Below, in pieces: positions 46,618 through 56,917 of a stretch of DNA of 64,000 bases. Positions within the stretch are counted from its first letter, which is position 1, and each line of letters opens with the position of its first letter. The position numbers were made by a program, and so were the translations under genes. The DNA comes from Dipteris shenzhenensis (lineage: Eukaryota > Polypodiophyta > Polypodiopsida > Gleicheniales). The notes beneath the pieces were generated by a model that saw only the letters and a program-made list of their open reading frames with translations, was not told the origin of the DNA and did no database searches. Where the stretch lies: assembly GCA_047967505.1 (NCBI GenBank), contig CM106540.1. One strand, 5' to 3'.

Positions 46618-46620
<3 letters not shown>
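45610..46620. repeat. Dispersed degenerate repeats
   Basis: A module like CTTGTGGAT..CTAAGCAAT, then AAAGC.ATTCAAG, then GAAATGGTCCCCTTTCC recurs four to five times (about 45,612, 45,892, 46,390, 46,485 and 46,550) with variable spacing. Confidence 0.6.

Positions 46621-46656
<36 letters not shown>
46612..46656. repeat. (CT)n microsatellite
   Basis: A C-rich block followed by about 18 CT units. Confidence 0.9.
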
Positions 46657-46657
<1 letters not shown>

Positions 46658-46659
46658 AG

Positions 46660-48115
46660 GTCCTTGGGAATGACTGCTGTGTTGTGGGGATCTTGAAGGA
46701 ATGCTGCTAGAGTGCTCCACTCCAAGCTACTATTGGTAAGAAGCAAGCCATCCATAAATGTCACCTTGTTGCCCTCGGGTAGTCACAGTTGTGACTCCAT
46801 GAGAAAAGAAGAGGGAGGGGAAGAAGGGAATGAAGGGAATGAGAGTGGGAGAGGGAATGGAAATGAGAATACATGAAGGGAGAGATAGTGGCAATCACAA
46901 AAGGCAATAGAAGGAAGCAAGACACAACTCATGGAAGAGAAGCGAGTTTGTATTCCATAAAGTTGCAAACAAATGAAGACCAAAGTCAAAGGTCTCCCCT
47001 TTTATACATGCAACCTTTTGTAGGGAGGGCCAAAACCCTATGCTCTCTTTCTATTCTTCTACACCCTATGCTCTCTTTCTACACCTCTACTTCTAGTTTT
47101 ACAACCTTCTTGGGCCCATGTGGCTCCAAGAAAAAATCCTAATGTTATCTATGCTATGTAAATACATTAAAAGATGCCAAAAGTGTGGCAGTGTTAGCCA
47201 ATGCGATTAACATGCCCCCCATTGTGATGTTAATCCATCCTTGGATCAAATGCAGTGTAAAACACCGGCGCTCCCAAAATTTGGTGTCGTGCATGTCCTC
47301 GAGGGTCTTGATGTGATGAGCGTGCAAATTTTGGACTTTGAGGTACATGCACATCATTGGTCTAAAGGTCGGGCCTTTATTTGGGTCAAACACCAAGTCA
47401 AAGCAGAGGTTGAGCTACTTTTTTTTGATGGTCAATAAGCAATCAAGGATGTCCTATAGCAAACTTATTATGAGCCAAAAAAGAAAACCACCGTGATGAT
47501 GGTGAGACCGGGAGCTTTTGCATAGGTGGTGCTGATTTTTTGAGCTGATAGATGAGTTTGAGGGTAGTGGAGACTTTTCGAAAATCACAGTGAGAAATTG
47601 TATAGTTAAATCCCACATAAGAAACATGGTGTATCTTATGTGGAATCCACATATAACAATTGTGTATCCACAATATATTATACAATCAAATGGTGTATCT
47701 ATACACCACCTATATGTTGAATTCAAAAAATACTTTCCAAACAAATGTTGTATTTATACACCTCCTATTAGGCCATTTGTGTGTGGAGGTGACCATTTGT
47801 CACAAATTTACTCATCATAATGTAATAGGAGGGCCATGTTTGAAAAAATACAATTTGTGAATTTGTTTTGTGGAAGAAGGGAGAGGGGACAGGGGGGTGA
47901 GAGTAGGGTGGAGGGGGGCGCTACATGCAGTGACATGTGTCCATGCAATAGAGCCCATGTGCACTGCCATATGTCATGTGCATGGGGCTATTCTCTCTAA
48001 GTGGGAGGGGGCTAGTGTTCTATAAGTTGGAGGGTCGAGAGAGTTTAGCATATTCACATTCCACTGGCATGGTATGGATACATTACTTAGATCAAGCAAA
48101 AAAAAAATGATGATG
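46660..48115. other. Intergenic sequence, no gene recognised
   Basis: Short frames only. Small direct duplication near 47,035-47,090 (CCTATGCTCTCTTTCTA) and a 9-bp-stem hairpin CCACATAAG...CTTATGTGG at about 47,613-47,643. Confidence 0.45.
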
Positions 48116-48122
48116 AAGCTCC

Positions 48123-48847
48123 TGTAAGAAAACAATACAACGTCCGTGCTCAACAGATAATAGGATCTCGTATGCAAGAGAGAAAAGCAGATAGTATGGA
48201 GAATCAAAAATTTAATTACTATAAAACTGATACAATAGATGGCGCTACATCCCAGCTGTCCGCTCCTGTGAGAGAAGCTTCGATGGCATGCTGGAAATAG
48301 TAGAGGACAGAGGCTGGATGCTAAGGAATCAGGGTTGCTATAGCCAGTGATGATGATGGGCTTCACAGGCTTGCTCTTATACAGCCACCAGTCATAGTCG
48401 GTTAGACCCAATTGGGTGACTGACCTAGTCCACCCAAAACGGCCGACTGGGGGTCGGTAGGCCACTGACCACATGATAGAACTGTGGCGCAAAATAGAGC
48501 AACTGACCTACGGTTTCCATTCGGCCCAGAGCCATCCGGGATCATCTGGGGCTCCAAACAGTCCCCACAACCCAAGAGTGGGCTGCCCCTAGAAATGCTC
48601 CGTCTACCCTCAGTATGGTTAGTCATGGGATGCCTTCCTACACTTGCATGTAGCCTAGTTGGCAGTGTGCCAACTCTATCTGAAGCCATCCAGCCATCAG
48701 GCCACACATGGCCCCCATCTCGTGTCCAAACCAGGACCTATCAGATAACTGGGCTACTCAAATGCCTTCTCCTCATATGAGGGGCTTACAAGTAGAGTTA
48801 GCTGGTTCCCGCGTAGTTACACGAGAGTGGAGCATTGATATCTAACA
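48123..48847 (-). repeat. 3' LTR of the Copia element (complete)
   Basis: 725 bp. In the element's sense it starts TGTTAGATATCAATGC and ends TTGTTTTCTTACA. The outer flank on the left reads GCTCC; no right partner exists because the other LTR is truncated. Confidence 0.88.
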
Positions 48848-48877
48848 CCCCCCCTGAATGTCCACCCGCAATTGAAC

Positions 48878-51800
48878 TTACTTTTTCAGCCCAATGCCAA
48901 GTCGATGAAGATGCCTCTCTAGCAAATCTCTTCCAAGAGCCTTTGTGAAGATGTCCGCAGCATTCTCTGTAGTCGGACAGTACACCAAGTCGACCTCTCC
49001 ATCCATGATGAGCTCACATACAAAGTGATATTGAATCTCAATGTGTTTTGTGCGAGCATGGAACACAGGGTTCTTTGCAATTGCCATGCAACTCTGATTG
49101 TCACAAGATAGGTATGTAGGCTTGTTCTGCACTGCACCCATGTCCCCTAAAATCCTCCTCAATCACACTGCCTCACAAGAAGGAAAACATGCTGATTTGT
49201 ACTCAACCTCGGTAGAAGAAAGAGCAACTGTGGGTTGCTTCTTGTTGACCCATGACACAGCTCCAGATCCAAGTGAGAAATAGTAACTTGTCACCAATAT
49301 CCTGTCATGGGTTGCTTCTTGCTGACCCATGACACAGCTCCAGATCCAAGTGAGAAACAGTAACTTGTCACCGATATCCTGTCCACGTCTCCTGCCCCAT
49401 CCGAGTCATAGAATCCGATCAAGATGTTGCCCTTGGTATAGGTGATGCCATACTCAAGTGTGCCTTTGATGTATTTCAGCACCCGCATCCCTGCCCTCCA
49501 ATGGTTCTCCCGAGGCTTATTGGAAAACTTGCTTAGTACACCAGTCGCAAAGCTGATGTCTGGCCGCGTGTTGCACAAGTAAATCAAGCTGCCCACAAGC
49601 CTTCTGTACTTCGCTTTGTCCACCAGTGGTGATGAATCCTCATTTGAGAGCTTCACATCAACCTCCATAGGGGTGCCAACTATCTTGCACTCAGCCATGC
49701 CAGATGCCTTCAGTATCTCTCCAGCATACTTCAGCTGTGAGATGATTTGTTTTGGCTCTTGCCAAACTTCAATCCCTAAACAGAAATGCATCAGTCTGAG
49801 GTCTATCATTTCAAAATCTCTTCCTAGCAAATGCTTTGTCTGTGAGATTTCTCTTCATGGTTTCTTGTTATGACAAGGTCGTCCACATAAAGGACCACGA
49901 TCATACACCTACCTCCTTCTCTGAAGATATACAAATTTGCATCAGATGGGCTCCTCCTGAACCTGTTTTGTAGAAAGTAGGCATCAATCCGCTAGTACCA
50001 TGCTCGTGGGGCCTGTTTCAGCCCGTAAAGTGCCTTCTTCAGTTTACAGACTTTACCTTCTGAACTGGGGATCGAACCAAGGACCACAAAACCTGGTGGT
50101 TGTTCCACGTATACCTCCTCCTTGAGATCTCTATTCAGAAAGGCAGATTTTACATCCATCCGAAACACGAGCCAACTTCCATGTGCTGCTAAAGCCAAAA
50201 CACTGCGAATTGTGGTTAGTCGAGCTGTGGGAGCAAATGTATCTTGATAATCAAAACCATGTACCTGTGTGAATCCTTTTGCCATGAGCCGAGCCTTGTA
50301 CTTATCTGTGCTGTCAGACTTGTACTTGGTCTTGTACACCCACTTGGTGCCGATGACCTTGCATTTTGGTGGTTGATCCACAAGGTCCCAAGTGTTGTTC
50401 TTCATTATGGAGCCATACTCCGATTGCATAGCCTCCATCCAGCTATCATCACCCTGTGCCTCTTCAAGACATGGATTCTTCAGCATGGATCACCTCTATC
50501 ATAAGCATAGTTGATTCTGTGCCCTTCTTTGCTCCTCTAATCTCTTGGACCGGTGGTGTTCGGATGGTTCCTCCTCAATGGCTGGAGGTTCTCTACCATC
50601 CAAAAGCTGCTTACCCACTTCGGGAATGGCCATTGCCATTGTGGCTCCACAGGCTCTTCTTTCTCTTCTTTATCTTGAATCCTCCCAAGCACCATTTGGG
50701 GAGTTCGGTTTGCTGTTGGTGGTTGTAATGGATGGATATCCTGGTCTTGGTTGTCTGGGAAGGAAGCATCCTCCTCCAATTGATGTAGCTGTTCTGAGAA
50801 GACCACATCGCGACTTACTATTACCTTCTTGGTAACAGGGTTATAGAGACGGTAACCCTTCGCCTCTTCACTGTAGCCCAAGAAAATACACTTCGGGCTC
50901 TTCAGTTTCCATTTGGTCCTATTAGCATCATGGACATGCACAAAACAGTCAATCCAGAAACTCTGAAATGTGCAGCTGAAGGTTTCTTACCAGAAAATGC
51001 TTGCAGTAGAGTGGAGTCATCCCATTCACAGCCTTCGTGTAGCTACGACTCAGAATGTAAACTGCCATGTTACATGCTTCAACCCAGAAAGTCTTTGGCA
51101 AATCTTTCCCTTTCATCATACTCCTGCCCATTTTGCAGATGGTGCGCATCTTGCATTCTGCTACTCCATTTTGCTATGATGTATGTGGCGGGGGTTTCTG
51201 CCTCTTGATCCCATGACTTTTGCAGTAACTTTCAAATTCACTTGATGTGAACTCACCACCTCTGTGTGATCTCAACTTCTTCACCATCCTCCTTGTTTCT
51301 TTCTCGACCATTACATGCCATTCTTTGAACTTACTAAAAGCCTCATCTTTAGTCTTCAGGAAGTATATCCATATCCTTCTATTGTAATCATCAATCAGCG
51401 TCATGAAGTAGTAGGAACCACCCAAAGCTTCCGTCTCCATCTTTCCACAGAGGTCCATGTGAACGAGCTCTAGAGGAGCCTTTGCCCTACTGGCCTCTTT
51501 AGGAAAGGGCTGCCGATGCTGCTTGCCCATCATGCAAGCTTCACATACATCGGGCAGATCTATAATTTCTGGTAGGTCTACAATCATTCCACTTTTATGC
51601 ATCTCCTTTAAAGAACTAAGGTTTAGATGACCAAACCTCTCATGCCACAACTTAGTGTTCTTCACATCGGCTTGAGCACTGAAAGCTGAGAGTTCATAGA
51701 TGTTGTTGCACCATGTACCTTTACCAACGACCTTCCCTTGAAGATCGAAAATCTGTGCACCATTCTTATCGAATTGAAATTTGCTTGTATTGGTCTTCAT

Positions 51801-51884
51801 CTTGAACTTCCAGAGTGGATAGTTAGTGCCGTCCAACTTTCCGCTTTCGCTGAACGGTGGGATTCACAGTCTTGCAAGCTGGGC
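48878..51884 (-). pseudogene. Copia polyprotein (integrase, RT, RNase H), broken
   Basis: From an ATG near 51,884 the gag start KLDGTNYPLWKFKMK joins directly to TSKFQFDKNGAQIFDLQGKV and LWHERFGHLN (pre-integrase), so most of gag, the knuckle and protease are deleted. The integrase follows with CEACMMGKQHRQPF, HMDLCGKMETEALGGSYYF, LIDDYNR and LRSHRGGEFTS (51,836-51,174). Next, 50,941-50,537 has KCIFLGYSEEAKGYRLYNP; 50,486-49,992 has RT with WVYKTKYKSDSTDKYKARLM, FDYQDTFAPTARLTTIR, RMDVKSAFLNRDL and KALYGLKQAPRAWY. The YVDD motif (VVLYVDDLV) is present at about 49,890. RT continues at 49,830-49,291 (CLGIEVWQE, RPDISFATGVLSKF), then RNase H at 49,162-48,878 (DNQSCMAIAKNPVFHARTKH). Breaks: several frameshifts, plus a 77-bp tandem duplication at 49,231-49,384. 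Confidence 0.92.
49231..49384. repeat. 77-bp tandem duplication in Copia RNase H
   Basis: TGGGTTGCTTCTTG.TGACCC begins at 49,231 and again at 49,308, with only a few differences between copies. Since 77 is not a multiple of three, the duplication shifts the frame between RT and RNase H. Confidence 0.9.
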
Positions 51885-51945
51885 CATCTCTCACAATCTG
51901 CTCGCAAACAGAAACACACTATCGAATCTTCTTGCTAGAGCCCAA

Positions 51946-51957
51946 GCTCTGATACCA
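51946..51957 (-). other. Primer-binding site of the Copia element
   Basis: GCTCTGATACCA on the plus strand (TGGTATCAGAGC on the element's strand), immediately inside the 5' LTR; initiator Met-tRNA type. Confidence 0.88.
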
Positions 51958-52420
51958 TGTGAAAAAACAATACAACGCCTTTACTCAACAGATAACAGGA
52001 TCTCGTATGCAAGAGAGAAAAGCCGATAGTATGGAGAATCAAAATTTTGATTGCTATAAAACTGATACAATAGATGGCGCTATCTCCCAATTGTGCGCTT
52101 CTGTGAGAGAAGCTTCAATGGCGTGTTGGAAATAGTAGAGCACGAAGGCTAGATGCTAAGGAATCAGGGTTGCTCTAGCCAGTGATGATGATGGACTTCA
52201 TGGGCTTGCTCTTATATAGCCACCAATCGTAGTCGGTTAGACCCAATTGGGTGACCAAACTAGTCTACCCAAAACGGTCGATTGGGGGTCGGTCCCGAAA
52301 TAGGCCACCGACCAAACGATAGAACTGTGGCGCAAAATAGAGCAACTAACGTACAGTTACCGTTCGGCCCAGAGCCATCTGAGATCATCTGGGGCTCCAA
52401 ACGGGCCCCGCAACCCAAAC
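51958..52420 (-). repeat. 5' LTR of the Copia element, truncated
   Basis: About 460 of 725 bp remain, matching the inner part of the other LTR with moderate divergence. The break is near CGCAACCCAA at 52,411-52,420. Confidence 0.88.
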
Positions 52421-52975
52421 ATTTATGCATTTCCAAACATCATAAATATATGCTTGATCATCTAGAATAACATCTTGACTATGTACGACTGATGTGCGAC
52501 CATTTGCATTACTCATTTGGTCATCCAACATAGCATTCTCATCCTTGATGGATAATAGGAACTACTCAATAATAGCATCTTCCTCACATACATATTTGTC
52601 AACTTGCATATCAACATCAGAAACATTGTGAGCTGAAATAGCATCCTCATCATTAGCATTAATATTTTGATTCATTTCAAGCTTTGGTTGTATTAGATCC
52701 ATTGGTTTATCCCAAATGGGAAAAATACTCATATATCAGCTGATTGCATACTCCTCAAGAACATCATCATCGTCATTAATGAAAGATGCAATCTTTGCAT
52801 AATCAATAGCCAGAGATGGTACATAGATATCAAAAACATCATTCACTCTATTACTTTGATATGCTCTAGAATGATTGACTTGAATCGAATCAAAAATATA
52901 TCCCAAACCTTCTTTATTTGTACTTGGCAATTGTTTGTTTGATTTATTTATGACATAACGAGCCAAATCTTCGAT
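52421..52975 (-). other. Acidic coding-like fragment of unknown origin
   Basis: The minus-strand frame 52,966-52,736 and the frame following it are rich in Asp, Glu, Asn and Ile (AKIASFINDDDDVLEEYAIS). The style resembles acidic tails of CACTA transposases, but there is no diagnostic motif. Confidence 0.3.
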
Positions 52976-52983
52976 ATGTTATC

Positions 52984-53965
52984 TCACAGTTGAGCAGACA
53001 CATTCACATCCCTTCTACACACCATTGGCAGACCGTGAAGCATGTCTTTAGGTATCTCAAAGGCACTCAGCATTTGGGCCTTCTCTACCAAGCTAATTCT
53101 TCACTTGTCATGCATGGATTCACTAATGGTGCTTGGGCTGGCTATTTCAGCACCCTGTGTCACATAGTGGCAAATGCTTTATGCTTGGTAATTAATGCTT
53201 CTCTTGGTCAGCAAGAATTAGACTACAATTGCTACTTCTAGCTACGAGGCTAAGTATAGAGTAGCTTTTATAGCTACAACGGAGTGTGTTTGGCTCCAAA
53301 AATTTCTTGCATATCTTCATGTATACTAGACATCTCCTACCATCATCTTCACTGATAGTCAGAGTGCTTTGGTTGTTGCACAAAATCCAATTTTTCATGC
53401 CTACACAAAGCATATTGAGGTTCATTATCACTATGTCGGAGAAAGATTGTCAACACATGATATTCAATTATCTTGTATTTCCAGTGAAGACAACTTGGTA
53501 GAGCTCTATACAAAAGCTCTTCCTCGACCTAAGTTTGAAGCTTTCTAGCAAGCTTTGAGCTTAGTGCCTTTTGTAACTTCATCTATTATGCCCTGTACAA
53601 TCATAGGTTGCTATATCCATACAAGATGAACATGTGCAACCATGACATTAGTTCTTCAAGTATTCTGAGATGTGTTCCTGATACTTTAACCCATACCATG
53701 GAGGGGGGTTTGTAGGCCATCCCATGGGCTATCCATTGGTTCCTTCTGCTCCTTGGTATGTGCCTTATAGGCCTAGATATAGGTAGTTAGGATAGTTAGG
53801 GCACTTATGACATGTGCCATTTAGCACATTAGGTACTACTAGGACACCCTGTCCTAGGGTTTCATTATTATGTGTATTTTGTACTTCGTTTCTATCCATT
53901 ATAGTCATACGGTTTTGCTCGTTGGCTTCCACCTCCATGGCTTCCATTGCTTGCCTAAGTCTACA
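52984..53965 (+). mobile_element. 3' end of a second Copia element
   Basis: Plus strand. 52,990-53,241 reads HHWQTVKHVFRYLKGTQHLG then LLYQANSSLVMHGFTNGAWA, the end of RT and the RNase H start (the usual D-A-D-W-A-G is N-G-A-W-A-G). Other frames to about 53,600 give FTDSQSALVVAQNPIFHAYT, KHIEVHYHYV and LYTKALPRPKFEAF, the RNase H end. A polypurine tract (GGAGGGGGG) sits at about 53,700, directly before an LTR of 255 bp, 53,711-53,965, with TGTAG...CTACA ends. Everything 5' of the RT end, including the other LTR, is absent. It lies opposite in orientation to the neighbouring Copia. Confidence 0.8.
53711..53965 (+). repeat. 3' LTR of the second Copia element
   Basis: Begins TGTAGGCCATCCC and ends CCTAAGTCTACA, giving inverted TGTAG/CTACA ends, and directly follows the polypurine tract. 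Confidence 0.75.
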
Positions 53966-54199
53966 CCTTTATCATGTTATCTTTATATTATGGTTATTAA
54001 ATTTAGAATATATAATAGAGGTTGAATATACATTTTGCATGAAACATCTTGTACATCAAATGAAGCCTCATTTTTAATTTAAATTTTTGTTAGAAATTAC
54101 TCAAGAAACAAATTCCATGGAATGAAGTACAAGAGCTGATTATCCTAGATCCTACACTATTACATACATGAACTTGCAAGTCAAGGTAAATTGCCAAAT

Positions 54200-54306
54200 T
54201 AAAAAGTATCAAGAGCAACTCATTACCAAAATCACATGCTAGCATATCAAAAGTGACAAGTATTAGGAGCAACTCATTGCCAAAACCACATCCTAGCATA
54301 TCAAGA
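54200..54306. repeat. Two-copy tandem repeat, about 52 bp
   Basis: GAGCAACTCATT.CCAAAA.C and CACAT.CTAGCATATCAA recur in adjacent copies. Confidence 0.8.
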
Positions 54307-54701
54307 TGGCCTGATGAGAGTAATATGGAGCTAACGCTTATAAAATGCTAATCTAGTACATAAATAAGAAGTTGAATATAGACTTTTGAAATGGTAATAC
54401 TTATGGCACCCAATGACAATTAACGTAGCGTCATGGGATGCAAAATGTTAACAACATTCTTGAGATTGTGTGTTCTATTGTGCAAAAAATAAGTAACTCA
54501 TTTTTTCCCCAAGTCTCCTAATTCTTGCAAAAGAGACTAAAATAATGCGTGACATACAAGAAGAAAAATGCATATTATGGGCATGCGCAAACAGGGCTGA
54601 GAAGACGCTCTGCAAAAGACGTAAACGTTACCAAAATATCAAAATTGGGTACATAAAGATCTCGTAGCCCAGCCACACGATCAAGTCCGACTCCTTATTT
54701 G

Positions 54702-55173
54702 TTACACATGGTCGCACAAAAAGTTTTGAGTGATGAGTGTGAGAGGACGTGGCAAGCCTCCATAGAAATCGTTAGTTTCTGAAAGTGGAGGGAGGATTCT
54801 GTTCGGATACAACAAGCAATATGCATCGGTTCCCACGTACATGATGTTTGGTTGAACGATTTTCTGAATCCACCCAGGACAGGAGAGTGCAATCTCGCTG
54901 ACGGAGCAATTGCAGTTGTTATGGGTGATCAAGCGGGAGATGATGCCCAATGACTTGCTCTCTACGATGATATCCTCATTTGTACACACAGCTGAAATAG
55001 GTCAACAAGAGCAACGTGAGGGTTAGGGGAATCACTCTCATCATATAAGAGACAGACCTATGGGAGTGAGACACCGCACCTTCTGTGGGAGTTGCCGACA
55101 AGCAAACAATTGCAAGGAAGAGAATGAGGCCGACAGCGATGCTGGAATTAACGATGCGATGCTGCAGAGCCAT
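54702..55173 (-). CDS. TPD1-like small secreted protein
   Basis: Two minus-strand exons, 55,173-55,080 and 54,991-54,702, join in phase (PTE, then an alanine codon split by the intron, then VCTNED), giving 127 residues. The donor is GAAG|GTGCGG and the acceptor CTATTTCAG. Residues 1-31 form a signal peptide (MALQHRIVNSSIAVGLILFL then AIVCLSATPTE). The mature part reads VCTNEDIIVESKSLG, THNNCNCSVSEIALSCPGWI and DAYCLLYPNRILPPLSE. This matches the TPD1 family: an early C-x-x-x-DI-x-I, the central NNC-x-C-x-x-x-x-I-x-L-x-C-x-G and a later Cys with PL-x-x-x-x-x-F. In flowering plants TPD1 is a secreted ligand of the EMS1 receptor kinase in anther cell fate; family members in seed-free plants are known but their roles are less clear. 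The last 25 residues are less typical. An alternative start lies 12 bases upstream (55,185). Confidence 0.72.
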
Positions 55174-55189
55174 GATATGCAGCAAAGGG

Positions 55190-56140
55190 CCACTAAGTGC
55201 TCGATAGCAGCCTGTTTAACAGAACAGTCTCATGAGACGGCCAACCTGCGATAGTAATAGAACATCTTTGCTTTCAAAACGAAGAGACGACTCGACTGTC
55301 ATGCATGAGCAACTTACTTGAATAATTGCTGGATGAGCTGTGGCAGCCTGTTAATTTGCAGAGTCGATCCGGATCCTGCTACAAGGAGAGACTCAGTGTT
55401 CCCTTTTCCTAAAAGGGCAGCTGCTGCTACCAGACGCCTTCTTCAGCGACCCTCCTTCGTGCTCAGCAATAACGTGTGTGCTTGCCTGGAGGTTGCACAC
55501 AAAACATTCAGGATCAGCAAACGTCTGCACTGCATTCACGCAGCGTAAAATCTTCACCGGCAACGAGTAACGTCGTGTTGCTGAAATTACTCTCTACAGT
55601 TCGATATCGGCCAAGCAAGAGAGATTTTTCAAAGAAGAGTGTTATGATCGCGGTAAAGACAGAGACTTTTGAGGCATGGACAATGCGGTGAAGGACTTAC
55701 AAAACATCGAAGGAAGAAATTGGATAGAAGCGTTAAGGGAGACTTTGGTTTATAAAGGGCCAGGGTCGGCTACATCGGTCAAATAAATCTTTTAATACCA
55801 ATGGTTCTAAGGGTTTTCTATCGTAATATTTTGTGAATGGCATGAAATAGATGTAGATGCTAGAAATGTATGAAGCTTGCATTTGCAAGAAAGCGCCCTT
55901 CCAAACTCTCATAGCACTTTGAATTTCTCAAAGAGCACGTACCAATTTCTATGAGGAAGAGCTCGGACACTTCCTCTCCATAAATAGTAAGACTAAGTTC
56001 GTCGTGAACATAGCACTTCCCATTTGGCACATAGCACTTGCATTTTTAGCATATATGCATTTTGGCAATTCGTGCATTTATAAAACAAGCCAATAGGGGA
56101 AAAAAGTTGACATTGAGGATGTGGAAATTTCAAGACAAGC
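55190..56140. other. Upstream region of the TPD1-like gene
   Basis: GC-richer to about 55,700, with plus-strand frames of 71-76 codons that have no recognised domain. A TATA-like CTTTATAAACC reads toward the gene at about 55,758-55,748. No further gene was supported. Confidence 0.4.
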
Positions 56141-56151
56141 ACTTAAAAGAT

Positions 56152-56202
56152 CAACTCTCTCTCTCTCTCTCTCTCTCTCCACACACACACACACACACAC
56201 AT
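56152..56202. repeat. (CT)n(CA)n microsatellite
   Basis: About 12 CT units followed by about 10 CA units. Confidence 0.95.
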
Positions 56203-56356
56203 CAATGACATCAATATAAGAACAAAGTTCGAAACAAAAGTGTAACCAGTATAATTTACGTTAGAATCACACAAAGTGAACCCCAGAATATTATTAGGAA
56301 GGAGAATCAAGCTTGTGGATCTAGAGGTCATCTCTTGTAAGAAGAAACAAAGGTAA

Positions 56357-56758
56357 TTTGATCAATTTTTATATCGCCAGATAAACAGTGAGCAATGGGC
56401 AATTGTGGACGACATCTTGTTAAAAAAAAGGTTGCGACGAAATGAAAAATTCAAAATATTTATATCTAGCGATGTAAGGACAGGTAAAACATTTGCAGTG
56501 ATGCTTCTAGTGTAAGCACTGCTACGGCTATACTCACACAAAGACACAACAAAAGCAGGCTTGCCAAGAGCACATTTGCTAGCATACACAGGGAAAGTGG
56601 CCATAATTATAAGCGGTAGCATGATACACATGACACTTCACCCACCTCTGAGAGAAACCATCCAAATGCAATCTTTGAGGAGCCTGACTATAGAAGCTCT
56701 TGTAACCCACTTAGAAAACTCCCCATCAAAGAAGATGCACCCAAGTTCATTAGAATAA
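56357..56758 (+). pseudogene. Pif1-type helicase fragment of a Helitron, inverted
   Basis: One plus-strand frame from 56,357 to 56,758 with a single TAA at 56,513-56,515. It reads QINSEQWAIVDDILL, KFKIFISSDVRTGKTFAVML, HLLAYTGKVAIIISGSMIHM and TLHPPLRE. This matches the start of the Helitron helicase: LNEEQ-x-x-x-x-D, a Walker A G-x-AGTGKTF and A-x-TGKAA-x-x-I-x-G-x-TIHS. The Walker A has lost two glycines (G to S and G to R) but keeps TGKT. In intact Helitrons this domain follows Rep on the same strand; here it points the opposite way to Rep next door. Walker B and later motifs were not recognised. Confidence 0.8.
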
Positions 56759-56917
56759 ACCCCCCCAAAGATGTTCCATCAATTAGAGGAGACCAATCTC
56801 ATTAGTAAATTCAAAGAAGCCTTTTTCCGTCTACCTTGAACACTTGAGAATCTTGGAGGCAACATGATGGTAGACAAAGACAAGGATATTCAATAGGCTA
56901 TCTCAGCCTAAGTCTAG

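Larger units (their letters stand above)
48123..52420 (-). mobile_element. Ty1/Copia retrotransposon, 5' LTR truncated
   Basis: A minus-strand Copia. The left (3') LTR is 48,123-48,847; the right (5') LTR starts at 51,958 and is colinear with it up to about 52,420, then stops, so some 300 bases of the outer 5' LTR are gone. The primer-binding site, read on the minus strand as TGGTATCAGAGC, abuts the right LTR (51,946-51,957). A G-run polypurine tract abuts the left LTR (48,848-48,855). Pol domains run in Copia order: integrase, RT, RNase H. Most of gag and the protease are missing by deletion. Without the outer 5' LTR it has lost its promoter region. Confidence 0.9.
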
